The notes: generated from the letters alone by a model not told the origin. A stretch of DNA of 38,556 bases from Discostella pseudostelligera (GCA_036940085.1 JALLBK010000201.1:1-38556); one strand, 5' to 3'. Positions 21,201 through 31,918 are shown, numbered from the stretch's first letter. Translations and numbers: made by a program.

Positions 21201-22061
21201 TTCTCGTCCCTTTCGCCACAGGCCACGTATAAGGTTGTTGGCTCCCCCTCCTTCCATGCTGCTGCCATCAAACTGTTGCGGATGATGTTGTGGTTGTAGT
21301 AGCTCAGCAGTAGACGAAAAAGACACCACTGATGATGCCCCCACTGCCCCTCCTCCTCCTTCCCCCAACAATCTAGTATTCAACTTCACCAACAAACAAC
21401 TCTCCATGGGACTCGTTAAATTATCCCACCGATACTCTTCATTCCAATCGGCACCATTCCCTCCCCCACCATTAGTGTTGCGTGACATGATTTTGGAAGT
21501 AGATGTTCGAACGGAGGGGGGTGGGAGGGTAGATAGTAGCCGGAGGGTACTGTTCTTCTTTTTCCTCGTCTTGTTGATGTTGTTGCTTTTACTGCTGCTA
21601 TTATCTGCTTCTCCGTCAATAATGTGGTCAGCAGCACCCTCAAAACTTGCTGAAGATGAAATGCCCACCACCTGCTGCTGCTCCATCTGCTGTTCTTGCT
21701 CCACCTCCAATACCGTAGCTTTATCCAACGCCGCATTGACATCCTCAACTAATCCCAATGTAAACCATGGACATAAGGGCACCGATGGACTGAGGGAGGG
21801 TGGTAAGTCGACTGCGCTTAGTAGACGTACGCGAAGAGACCATCGCTCTTCTTCCTCCTCTTCTTCTTCATCATCTTCTTCTTCGCTAGCATCGTTATTC
21901 TCGTCATCTTCGCTGGCGTCGCCGTCGACATCAGTTTCAGTTTCATACTCGTCGTCATCATCTTCATCATAACTGGTGTCAGAGTTGGTGTCACGGTCAT
22001 TGACGATGCCACTGTCCATGATACCATCCAGCTCAGATCGTCGGGTTGCCGATGCTGACAT
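15278..22061 (-). CDS. C2-DENN-WD40 protein, SCD1-like Rab GEF candidate
   Basis: Two large frames form one gene. Exon 1 is 22061-19027 and exon 2 is 18944-15278; the 82-nt intron runs GTAAGT...TTTTGCAG with matching phase (2+1). The product is about 2,233 residues. After an acidic leader, residues 73-86 (WSLRVRLLSAVDLP), a WNEEYRW segment and a final LLEITF strand near 487 look like a C2 domain split by long insertions. Residues about 577-980 are uDENN and cDENN, with RVLERFPPDD, IEWFCFPEGCKLW, FSWFVLSS, LLAATLTEHRVL and YIPVLPKDMLEILDAP. dDENN spans the intron, with IVVVDLDDVAS before it and RGYQECLFFVSASQPVFN after. WD40 repeats fill about 1730-2230 (for example SGGADTTVRLWDLSG and SASTDRAIHLWDT). 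DENN plus C-terminal WD40 is the layout of plant SCD1, which acts on Rab GTPases in exocytosis and cytokinesis. The same role here is inference. Confidence 0.9.
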
Positions 22062-22230
22062 TGATGATATCTATTCAAAGAATCTGGTCATGTGAAAGAC
22101 TCCATTAAGTAGATGTAGATAATATCCCCCGTCCTCTCGCGGCCTCCCACATCATGGACTCATTGGCGACGGAAATCATCATGATCATGGTGTGTCGAAT
22201 GTCGAAGTACGATAAGTCGAGTCAAAAGGA

Positions 22231-22240
22231 TTTGGCGGGA
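22231..22240 (+). promoter_or_regulatory. E2F/DP-type site TTTGGCGGGA
   Basis: A perfect decamer, 170 bp upstream of the C2-DENN-WD40 start on the opposite strand and 510 bp upstream of the secreted-protein start. Confidence 0.5.
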
Positions 22241-22418
22241 GGCAGGCGATATGCATTCTACGTGACGATAAACTACTGTTCCTCCGTACTGAACTTTCTT
22301 GCATTTAAATATGTCTTTAAATTCAAATTTAAAACTGGCGCCATAGTATTAATTCCTATTGAGCGTATTTGGTGTGTTTCGTGCGTTTACGAATGGGTCA
22401 TTATGTCCAAGCCAAGAT

Positions 22419-22428
22419 TTTGGCGGGA
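22419..22428 (+). promoter_or_regulatory. E2F/DP-type site TTTGGCGGGA
   Basis: A second perfect decamer in the same divergent promoter, 188 bp from the first and in the same orientation. Paired sites are common in strong E2F targets; use here is inferred. Confidence 0.5.
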
Positions 22429-22740
22429 CGACAGTGGCGCCAAGAAAGCCGCAGCTGGAAACCGGAGAATCACGAAGAGAAGCCCGGGAGAAGTTCCAGA
22501 CAGGCCCATCTGCAATCATGATGTTTGCTCAATTTGATGAAATTCGGATTCGGCCCGGAAAGAGATAGCCAAAAACAGCAACAGTGAGAAAGCACGGCAG
22601 GGAGGAGAGACGTGATGCGACGACACCATGCATTCCTGCAAACAAAACCAAACCAAAACCACCTCCTCCTCGCTCTTGCCTTTGTTCCTGCTTCATTCAG
22701 CTTGGATAGACCATGATGAACGAATGGAACATAACCTCTT

Positions 22741-23511
22741 ATGACGACGAAGAACAATAACATGAAAGCTATTGGAATAATAATCGCCGCAACATCCTTG
22801 GACCTTGCCCTCGCTGTCAACACCTTCGTCGGCCCTGGCATAATAGAGTGCAATGTCGGCCAGTGCGAATTCTCAGGTCGAGCCGGTCCAGTAGCGGGCT
22901 GTTCCGATCCATGTCATACCATTAAAACACGGCATTCGTTTGACTTTGCATTTCGAGAGGTATCCGATATTAGCGGCCCGCAAAGCTATGGTGGGAAGCA
23001 GTGTTATTTCAAATATGCAAAGAATATTGATTCGTATTATCCGGATCAGTATGTTGAAATTGAAAAGGGGTGTACGGCCAAGTGCAGTGGATGTGTGTTT
23101 GCACCGACCATTCTATTTCGTAAGTTTCGAATATGTGAAAAGAATACAGATGAGCTCCTTCCATGACAACAATATTTGCTAACTCAGAAGAGACCATTCA
23201 ATTCTGTGTAAATTTTCAATGGCATTACAGGTGGTCCAACCCTACTCGATTGCAATAACGGCAGGTGCACCAACTACACTACCGATGATCTCAATTGCGG
23301 AACAGGAATAGAGGCAGCAAGCGAATCATATGGATCGTTTACAGTACCACAGCACGGTGGCAACCTAGTCTACAGCTTGTATGGCTTCGAAGGGATCAAT
23401 AATATTGGTACTGCGCCCATCCAAATTCCAAATAAATGTCATCTCGATTGCTCGGGTTGTCGTCGATACGTTCAAAGACAGAACCGGCTTGGAAGCGATG
23501 GCAAGATATGA
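22741..23511 (+). CDS. Secreted Cys-rich protein with a duplicated module
   Basis: Exon 1 is 22741-23119 and exon 2 is 23231-23511. The intron (GTAAGT...CATTACAG, 111 nt) is phase 1, and the joined frame gives 219 residues. The start has a signal peptide (MKAIGIIIAATSLDLALA preceded by seven residues), so the true Met may be the eighth. The mature protein is two copies of one module: copy 1 begins IIECNVGQCEFSG and ends EIEKGCTAKCSGC; copy 2 begins LLDCNNGRCTNYT and ends QIPNKCHLDCSGC. Even Cys spacing suggests disulfides and an extracellular or cell-wall location. Reading through the intron would remove the second copy, so the duplication itself supports the splice. I do not recognise the family. 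Confidence 0.8.
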
Positions 23512-23599
23512 TTTTCGTCTCTTCTGAAATGTTGTAGTTTAGTGTATGTTTCGAATAGCTATCCTTTTTTACTTTAGTGTCGTCATCCCACTTATCCAT

Positions 23600-26091
23600 T
23601 CACAGCTTGATCCTATCGGCGGCATCATCTTGGGCCATGTATCGTCGCTCGATTGAATTCATCTCATTCATGGTAGAAGATAGTTCGGACACAAACTCAT
23701 CTTTGACTTCGGAAATAACTCCACGAACAAGCGATTTGAATACTCCTCGCCATCCTCCATCCGCGGCTGTATCCATGGAGCTGATGCCACTGCTCCTCCG
23801 ACTTGGCAGGCCGGCGAATAAACCACCGGCACCTACTGGGGGTGGTGGATCATACACAACCTATGAAATATCGGAAGCAATGGAGGATATTGAGAAACAA
23901 TATCATCGACAGAAGACCACACCCAATGTAAATGGAACATCGCACTCACCTCATACACATCGTAACCATCATCCACAAAATCTAACAAAACATCATCGGC
24001 AGTACCCAACTCGTCACACAATCCTCTCGCTAATGCATCTTCCCCAAACCAAGTCTCACCGGTAGCAACGCTCTCAATATCCAATTGCGGTCGTTGATTC
24101 TTCACGAAACTCTTGAAGAGATTGAATATTTCGGCAATATCTTCTTCCGACTTCTTAATATCCTCCTTGGTAATTTTCTTTGTGGGTGTCACCGTTCGTT
24201 TGTATTTGCCAGCAGTAATCGTTTGGAATTCAATGCCTTCCTGCTTCAGCCGTTCATACGCATTGGGCACTTCGCTAATGACACCAATACTTCCCAATAC
24301 CGCAAATGGCGAGGCGACAATCCGATCGGCAGTGCAACACATCATATACCCTCCCGATGCCGCAACCTGCTCGACACAGACTGTTAGTTTCATACCCTTG
24401 GCCTTGAATCGTTGAAGTTGGGCCGCGGCCAATCCATATCCGGTAACGGTACCACCTCCGCTTTGTAGTACTAATAATGCTTCATCGCCGGGTTGTGCCG
24501 ATCGTAGTATGCCCGTCACCTCCTCGCGTAGTTCGTTTAGTTGCGATGCGGTAACATCTCCAGGAAAGCGCGTTACGAACAGATTTTTACGACGATAGTC
24601 GCCATTGACACCATGACTCTCTCCATTGAATGCCGACAATACCGTGGCCAATGGTCGCTCCTTCAATGTCTTGAGCAGCATCCCCGCTTCCCCACTGAGC
24701 ATATTCCCTACGACGGTGATTCGTAGTGCATCGGCTCGATTAGCACCGAGTATGTCAACCACAGATTGAATAAAGTCCAGTTCGAGAAGTAGAATTTCGG
24801 TATTGAGTGCCTCCACCTCCTTGACGGCACGCATAATATCCGACTGTTTCTCAATCTTCTTTGGCTTGTCTTTCTTATCCTCCTTCTCGGAATGAGCCAG
24901 GCGACTATCCAACGTATCATTGATTGTTGTTGATGTAGTCGTAGACGAAGCAGAATCCGTTCCATTCACAACCTCCACATCAATGATAGCATCCAACACA
25001 CCCGCTTCCACGCCCATTTCTTCCATCTCAAGCAGTACCGCTGCATTTGTTATGGCCCGAGTCAACTCGGCCACCTCGCGGACAAGTTCTGATCCAGCAG
25101 ACAAAAAGTCACGTTCTAACTGGATCAATGCTGTTCCCTCGGAAGATGTCAAACTATCCGTGATACGATTAGAACTATGATTATCACCACCAGCACCGTT
25201 GGTAATACCAAGAGCTCTCCATAATGCATCCTCAAAACCCCTGGCACGTAATTCACTTGCCGCAAATGCCTTGCCTTTCATAGCCTTGATCATGCTATAC
25301 CGATAGGATTCGTACTTGGAATTCAATTTCGTAACACGAAGATAAGTTCTTTTGGGAATACCAATGTTCAATTTGCTAGTGGGTCGTTCAATACCACTTC
25401 CCCCATACCCATTTCCGCTGCCACTGCCCCTGGGACCACTGAATAATTTGAGCAAGGGTGGAAGATTGTTCTGCTGATCTGGTCCTGATAAATCATCATA
25501 AATGTCATCGTAGAGTTCTTCCACTGGTCCCAATGGTCTACCACCTCCAAAATCATCAATATCATCCATCACGCGACGACCCCCTCTGCCTCTTTGTGAA
25601 CTTCTTCTACCTTTGCCACCACCCATCATGCGCATCATTCCACCGCCACTGCCACCACCGCTTCGCCCTCCTCTTCTACCAGCAGATCGCTCACTTCCAT
25701 TTCGAATCTGAGTTAGGAACCACCAGGTGGTCAAAATGAAGAAAATGGCAGGTATGCCAGCATCAATGACCTTTTCAAACGAGAGTACTATCAGTTTTTG
25801 GGTGGTTTCTTTATCGAGAAAGGAAGAGAGGGCATTCAATGCCGTGCTGCTGCTGCGAATGCTGCTGCTGTTGATGTGTCGATGTCTACTAATTAGAGAC
25901 AATGCCGTCGATTTCGATGAGGAGTTGTAGAACGCTGACGACAGCTGAGGTAGGTTGGTGCTGCTTGGAAATGCTGACGACGATGACGACGATGACGACA
26001 ATGACGACGTCGCTGCCGATGGCGGAGCAAAAGACTTTGTCGTACCAATGATGAATCCGAATAGTGAGGTGAAGATAAGATGGCTCTTCAT
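23600..26091 (-). CDS. sohB: Plastid-targeted SohB/SppA-type S49 serine protease
   Basis: S49 proteases of this type are membrane-bound Ser-Lys enzymes that cut membrane or signal peptides. Exon 1 is 26091-23950 and exon 2 is 23860-23600; the 89-nt intron (GTGAGT...TTTCATAG) is phase 0 and the product is 800 residues. The start at 26091 gives a signal peptide ending in TKS-FAPP (residues 18-24), the F-A-P motif of diatom plastid import. A membrane helix lies at about 108-129 (AIFFILTTWWFL), followed by a Gly/Arg-rich, basic stretch. The catalytic part has PGDEALLVLQSGGGTVTGYG, nucleophile S579 in VAASGGYMM and the likely general base K631 in AGKYKRT, then ATGETWFGEDALARGLCDELGT, all close to bacterial SohB. 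The junction restores YDVYEVVYD. Four-membrane plastid location is inferred from the leader. Confidence 0.93.
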
Positions 26092-26395
26092 GGTGTTATT
26101 GTATGACTCTCTCTCTCTCTCTGCTGATGAATATGTTGTTATCGAATTAGCTACCAACAAAAGTGGCCAACATGGTGGCGTTGGTCTGCGTATGCGTTGC
26201 GATGAGCGATGAACTGCGATGAATCAGCGCCACCGACCACCATCTGTCCGTCGTAGAAAAAGCCAAGCCATAAGCAAGCTGCCATAAAGTCACAGCAACA
26301 ATACAAGCATAGGCGCAGAACTGAATTGTTGATTTACACCATCTCGTACTCGTACCGACGGACCATCTCCATGTCGACAAGCAAAACAGTGATCA
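26092..26395. other. Intergenic region upstream of the SohB gene
   Basis: A 304-bp stretch between the SohB start (-) and a doubtful small ORF (+). Apart from a (CT)8 run at 26107-26122 I see nothing distinctive. Confidence 0.45.
26107..26122. repeat. (CT)8 microsatellite in the SohB leader
   Basis: Eight CT units, reading as (AG)8 on the coding strand about 16 bp upstream of the SohB ATG, hence probably in its 5' UTR. Confidence 0.9.
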
Positions 26396-26794
26396 GTGAT
26401 GTTGTTCCAAGTGTGTTTGGCATTGACCAAGAAAGACATACGGGATTCATTCGTTGAAATGGTGTGTTGTCGAAAACAGGATAACGGTGTAACCAGGTCC
26501 AGCACCACCACTGGCCGTACTGCCCGCTTGACTATGGAAGAATCGTACGGACCCGAAGCCGACAGTAACGATGTAGATCCACCTACTAACGATGTAAATT
26601 TCTCAGCAGCATCGGCAGTAAATTCTTCAGTACTGAATAAGGATATTCTTCCCGATGAGAACGATGATTATGACGCTAGCACATCAGCATTCGTTGAAAA
26701 TATAGAACAAAATGAAGTACTGTCATGGAGGATGGCGGCGATGCGATGCTCGAAGGTACTGTCATTTAGGATGGGAACGATGCGATCGTGGTGA
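26396..26794 (+). CDS. Doubtful small acidic ORF of 132 residues
   Basis: An open frame with an acidic, Asn/Ser-rich middle (PPTNDVNF, DENDDYDAS) and an imperfect in-frame 13-residue C-terminal repeat, VLSWRMAAMRCSK then VLSFRMGTMRSW, from a 39-bp tandem duplication at about 26716-26791. The composition resembles the disordered proteins of this genome, but there is no motif, signal or family resemblance. It could be a real small gene, a fragment or chance. Confidence 0.3.
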   Translation: MMLFQVCLALTKKDIRDSFVEMVCCRKQDNGVTRSSTTTGRTARLTMEESYGPEADSNDVDPPTNDVNFSAASAVNSSVLNKDILPDENDDYDASTSAFVENIEQNEVLSWRMAAMRCSKVLSFRMGTMRSW

Positions 26795-27171
26795 CATGGT
26801 GAAAGTGAGGATTTTATCTATACTCGGAATACCGAGGAGATGTACATTAAATAGTATTGTTAATTAAGGATCATGTACGAAGTGATTTTGCGGCATCATT
26901 CCACTCTATCTTCAGCAACGCATTTTCATACCGATACAAACAATATCTTCCCCAGTAATATCCCTCTAATGTCCTCGTGAGTATTTTTTTCTTTCGGTGT
27001 CAAATAAATGTATTGTACACTAATAATCTCCCAAAACAAAGCATTTGTAAGTATCCGGCTGCACCTTTCGTCAATCTTGTCTGAGTATTTCATCTTACAG
27101 CTGGTGTACGATCATCTCGCATATTGGGAAAACTCCATCATCCTCATTCTCTATGCACCCTCTACAGCCCT
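26795..27171. other. Intergenic region, nothing definite
   Basis: A 377-bp AT-richer stretch between a doubtful ORF and the stop of the methyltransferase gene. It holds an intron-like GTAAGT...CTTACAG pair on the plus strand (27049-27100), but flanking frames are short and unconvincing. Confidence 0.4.
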
Positions 27172-28539
27172 CTACTCCTCTCGTTTGTATGCCTTTGGAT
27201 GCCTCGCTATCCACACACCGCAATACCCAACACGATACACATCCACATCCTCAAATATCTCTGTCAAAATATCCTCCAAATCTTGAAATGAATCTCCCAA
27301 ATTTCCAAACACTCCCATGTCGTTAAATGCATGTAGGACATGCATTGCCGTTTCACCAGCATTCGGTTCATCTTCCAGCATTTCTTTACCTAAGATGGTT
27401 GATCCAAAGAAGACACCATGATGTGGATCAAGCAATGAGGCACAATTGTGGAAGGCATGCATCTTGTCGTAGAGACTGGATCCGTGAAGGCAGTGGAATA
27501 GAAAATTGACACCGACGGATTGGAACTTTCCCCGGATGGGTGTTAGAGGCGATTGTAGTATGTGAACTCCTCCGTCTCCTCCTTTCTTAGAATCATCGTT
27601 TGTTGGAGGAGGCATCATGATATCCACCAACAGTTTCGACACATCCGGCACTGATGCAACATTGTCCTGAGTATCATTTAACTGGTGATGATGACGACGA
27701 TGGCACACATCCTTAATCCTCTCCTCACAAACACGCAAACAATTCTCATTCAGATCCAGCAACGTAATATGCTTCATGGATGGCAATGCCATCAATTCGG
27801 AAAGGAATAGACCGGTACCCACGGCAATTTCACAGTGATTGTGAGGGGATGCATTCATTTCGTAGAGGGATGAAATGTCATTTTGGGTAATACGCCATAA
27901 AAAGGGGGAATTGAATCCCCAAACTAATGCATCATCTGAGATCATGAGAACAAGTAGTGTTCGAACGATTGTTGAGTTGGCACAATGAAATAATAACATG
28001 TCGATGCACACATGACAAATAATATGTTACTCACACAAGTTCAACAATTCCGGATTGTAAACCCCCTCACTCTCAAAAGATTTTCCAAACGATGCAATGG
28101 TAGATGATACGAACGATGCCATTTCCTGTACAACAGATTCATACATTTCATTGGAGAGGTTCGATTGATCTTCATGATAGGCAGCATCGTTGATAAGTGA
28201 GGTGAGATGGGCTGGTACTAGTGGAGAGGAGGAGGATGTTGTTGATGACGATATGTCATTGATGAGTTGCTGTAATTCTCGAATGGACGCGCGCAGGCGA
28301 ACGTCATTATTATTGGAATGTTCGTGAGAATGGGCCCTGGACTGCATGATTCTCGGTGTGATGATGTTGTGCTGTTGTCGTCGTCGTCGTCGTTCCCCGC
28401 AAGTCGATGATGATGAGACGCCTATACGACGGTCTGCGACGTTACTGAATGCAGCAGCGCTTACATTTGATGCGGATGCGGATGTCGCACGTGCAAGTAG
28501 ACTGCGAACGACGGTGGCATAAAGAGATGGGCGGACCAT
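27172..28539 (-). CDS. Class I SAM-dependent methyltransferase, possibly mitochondrial
   Basis: Exon 1 is 28539-28035 and exon 2 is 27935-27172; the 99-nt intron (GTGAGT...GATCTCAG) is phase 1 and the product is 422 residues. The junction completes the family's entry motif, NL-YDALVWGFNSPFLWR. Motif I is HCEIAVGTGLFL (residues 202-213), followed by HITLLDLNENCLRVCEERI, an acidic post-I region, then VGVNFLFHCLHG and VFFGSTILG. These match bacterial and fungal class I methyltransferases of small or unknown substrates. The N-terminal 70 residues are Arg/Ser/Ala-rich with few acids (RPSLYATVVRSLLARATSAS), compatible with a mitochondrial or other organelle leader. The unspliced downstream frame would lack the YD half of the motif. 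The substrate cannot be told from the sequence. Confidence 0.85.
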
Positions 28540-28883
28540 GAGATGATATTAATGTGAGTTAGTATCTACATTCGGACGGGGAGGGAAGATGGATGATTCN
28601 AGGTCGAGCCGGTCCCCCTCTGAGGAATAATCCAGATATTCATCGGCACATTACCATATTATGTTGAATAGAGAATAGTGGATCATATTGGAGGTCCAGT
28701 ATCCCCATGTTCGATAGGCGTTCATAGTTCATGCCGTCTCGCGAGGGTAAGGTGTATGGATTTGAGAGGTGGTCGACATGTGTTGGAGGAAACGACATTC
28801 AATGATGATATCCGAGCAGGTTACATTATTAATATCTTAATCCCAATCTATCATATCGGCTGTGCGCTAATGCGATTCCTTAT
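28540..28883. other. Intergenic region with one undetermined base
   Basis: A 344-bp gap between two minus-strand genes, presumably the promoter of the methyltransferase. It contains the only N of the window at 28600. No gene was seen. Confidence 0.5.
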
Positions 28884-30922
28884 TTACTTCTCCAAGTCCA
28901 TCCGTTCTCCTCCTCCTATCCCTCCCTGTCCACGAGGACTCCGTTCCTCCTCCATGCTTTGTTCATCATCCGTCACTAATGCCACCATAGCCTCCCGGCT
29001 GGCATCGGCCAATTTGGCATGACTCCGTGAGCCCACCTCGAGAGCCGTGGCAATAATGCGTTTGGCATCCAAATCTCGACGAGCCCGAGCCTTGTGAGAG
29101 TTGCCACATCCCTTGAAGAGCACACCAAGACAGCGCGCAGAATGGTAGGCATCGTGGGGATTGGTCTTGGCCTGTCCTAATATGCGTATGAGGGAAGAGA
29201 GGACGTCACATCCAAACGTGGAGTTGGTGTCATCGATGAACCGCTTCGAAACTTGCTGATGCTGTTCCATAAGAGTGGCAGATGGTCGAACGGCGGGTTC
29301 CGTAGATGCTCGTGCACGTGGCGACGGTTTCCGATCCTCATCCTCAATGTTCACGACGAGCTCTTGCTTGGCAAAGGATGGTACATTGCCCTCCATAGTT
29401 TGCAACGCATTGCTCAACACCGTGAGGCATAAATTGAAGAGACAATCGGCGAATTCTCGTTCAATCATCTCAAAGCCATCGTTGCTATCTCCCGACGATA
29501 CTTCGGCACCATCCGTCAAAATCATCTCCAATATCTTCTCTCGAATTCCCAATCCCGAACTCTCATCAAAGAGTGCATCCACATCATCCTCCGCCCCCAT
29601 CCCCATGTTGCCGCTGATGCTGCTGCAGGAATCATCCTGCGCCGATCCAAGCAATACCACTCGACTGGCAATCTGTGCCGTCTCCAACCCGGCACGGAGT
29701 GGATCGGTCAATAGTACCAATGATTCCATACCAAGACGTCGAGCATCGACACGATCCTTGTGTATGAGTGATGCGGCCATATTAAGTGCCTTCATGGCCT
29801 TTTCGTACACGGCCAAAGGTTTTCCCTGATCGGTGGTAGCATCGTGAAGACTTGTTTCCCCCTCGGTCTTGAGACCACCAATTACAAGTCGGGAGGAGGC
29901 ATGATCTGCCGAGTAGGAGGGTGGACGGAGCGATGGTCTTGCCAGTCCTCCCGGACGCGACAACGACGAAGTAGACAACGTCGCTCGAGGCTGATGGCAT
30001 CGATCCCGTCCAAGGGGTTTATCCAATCCATCGGTAAGGTTAAATGATTCTGGATCAAATTTACCCTCGGCAGCATCGAGGAGACATTTACGGTAGTTGT
30101 GAAATGTAATGGAGCAGCCTTTTCGTCGTTGGAGTTCGACTAGTAGGATGCGGGGAGAGGGTGGTGATTGGTCGGAAGAGGAGGAGTAGGCGGATACTGA
30201 AGAGGATGAAATTGATTGAAAAAAGTGGAACAGATCGGTGATTGAGCACAACATGTGCATAATCAAGAGAGTGAGCCTCCGATAAAAATTCAAGCGCACT
30301 CACCTGCTCCATCCCCCTCGCTCAAGTACAAATTAATCTCCATCTCCACCTGTTCCATCGAGCTCAAGGTCGTCGACGGGCACAGATTGTCCCAAACACC
30401 ATGAATCGATAGGCATTGACATGCGGTGGATATTCGGTTAGAAATTTCTTCAATTGTGGCAGAGGCGGCTGTGTCGGCATCGTCCATCATTCCATCGTCC
30501 CCACCGTCCATAAGAATGCTATCGTTGTCCATACTCAAGTTGATTCGACGAACGGATCGAGGATCTAATGGATAAAATTGGGGTACTGGCCTGACCGCAT
30601 TGAATTGTAGTCTCCAGCCCCATTGTTGATTATCATCATCATTACCGTCGTCCATGCTATCCCCATCGGCAGTGATGCGATTACGAAGGCGGTTATTGCT
30701 CCCTCCCCTCGATCGCATGCCATTGTTCTCTGCTTCCTGTTGCTGCTGCTGTCCCCATCCCGTGGCCAAATCACTTCGAATGTCATTAGATTGCTCCCAG
30801 TTGGCATAGTACGGTGGTGGCAAAGATGAAGTCTCCGTGGAGCGGGTGGACATGGACACTCGTGCCAATGAGGGGGCAGGGGAGTCGTCGCTCGATGGCG
30901 GCGGCGGTGTTGATGAAGTCAT
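28884..30922 (-). CDS. Unknown protein with a helical, ARM/HEAT-like C-terminus
   Basis: Exon 1 is 30922-30304 and exon 2 is 30196-28884. The 107-nt intron (GTGAGT...CCTCTTCAG, with a clear pyrimidine tract) is phase 1, giving 643 residues. The N-terminal 100 residues are Pro/Ser/Gln-rich. The middle contains WGWRLQFNAVRPVPQFYPLDP and a helical stretch with ISTACQCLSIHGVWDNL. The C-terminal half is a series of amphipathic helices, for example AMKALNMAASLIHKD, ARRLGMESLVLLTDP, then FADCLFNLCLTVLSNAL and AYHSARCLGVLFKGCG, with the spacing of armadillo or HEAT repeats. It ends in an acidic, then Gly-rich tail. A scaffold role is likely from the fold, but no family is recognised. Confidence 0.75.
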
Positions 30923-31918
30923 GATGAAATTGTAATAGATTGATGCGATGCTAGTAGTTGTACTTTCGGTGGCAACTAATGATTGAGTTTCGTCAAAGGC
31001 GACAATGAGATTATTATTGATGAATGCTATCGTAGTGCAGTCGTTCGTTGGACCCTATTCATTGATGATTCATTATTGCAGTTTAGGTTTGGAAGTTGAG
31101 TGGAAGGAGGAGGAGCACGATGTAGGCGAAGGTGGGAATAACTCGGAGTATGGATGGACCTTCTTTCATGCAGGGATGGCGGCGGCAATCATTGTGTGTG
31201 TTTGTTGTTTGTCTTTTGGGGGAGGATGGGCGCCAGGTGGCAGCGGGCGGCACTGTTGGTTGCTTTTGTGTGGGGGCTGCTGTTCATGTATTTTTCAGAT
31301 TCGTTTAGCACCGAATTCTATCCGACATCCGCTTCAAATTCCCACCCTTGTCATTGGACTTTCGTGTCTTTTTGAGAAAAGAGACAGCTAGACTTCTCGA
31401 GTCGATTCTTAATTTACACACACTTCTCGTTGGTGCCTGGATTTCCTGTGCTGGGAACCCCGCGGGAACTGAGGACATCTAATTCGGTTCATCCGATTTT
31501 CTGGCTTCCCAAATTGGCACCCCGGTGCACTTTGTACTCTCTCTCTTCCGACCAAAACAAATGGCGTTGCCGTAGATCTGGGGATACAGACAGACGGCGA
31601 AGAAAAAGAGTGGAAGAGAAGAAGATGCACTTTGCACGACAACAAGCACGAGCTTCCTAGCTCTGGTAGTATTTAGTAGCGGCTGACCCACCCCCTCGCT
31701 AGATATCTGCCCCGCTCCCGTGTCGACCTACCTATCCACTGTTACTATCCTCAGCTATTCGCTGTTCAGTAGCTCTGTCATCACCTACGCGTCGAGCTAG
31801 TGTTCCGGTGGTTAGTTGAGCTTCATCGCGACTTCGACAATCACCGACACCAACATCGGGCCGGCGTAGCTTCAACCTTAAGGTCACCACCGATCTCCTC
31901 CCCTACCTTGCGTCTGCG
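30923..31918. other. Long divergent upstream region of the kinase gene
   Basis: It lies between the divergent starts of the ARM-like gene (-) and the kinase gene (+). A plus-strand frame of 128 codons at 31005-31391 is G/T-rich and looks like chance. I see no RNA gene or known site. It should contain both promoters and the first leader exon of the kinase. Confidence 0.4.

Larger units (their letters stand above)
22062..22740. other. Divergent intergenic region with two perfect E2F-type sites
   Basis: It lies between divergent starts at 22061 (-) and 22741 (+). It carries TTTGGCGGGA at 22231 and 22419, and an AT-rich TTTAAATTCAAATTTAAA block near 22315-22332. Short frames here appear non-coding. 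Confidence 0.5.

Noticed and set aside
21406..21972. Plus-strand Ser/Leu-rich frame of 188 codons opposite the DENN gene exon 1
   Set aside because: Shadow of the acidic and low-complexity codons of the minus-strand gene, which has clear domains.
27008..27286. Plus-strand frame with an intron-like GTAAGT...CTTACAG pair
   Set aside because: It runs into the antisense of the methyltransferase end and neither side shows coding character.
22875..28615. Exact 15-mer AGGTCGAGCCGGTCC at 22875 and 28601, next to the N
   Set aside because: One shared 15-mer is close to chance expectation in a window this size and flanks do not match.
31005..31391. Plus-strand frame of 128 codons with a hydrophobic, Cys/Gly/Trp-rich middle
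   Set aside because: G/T-rich composition, no motif, no splice support and location in a divergent promoter; most likely chance.
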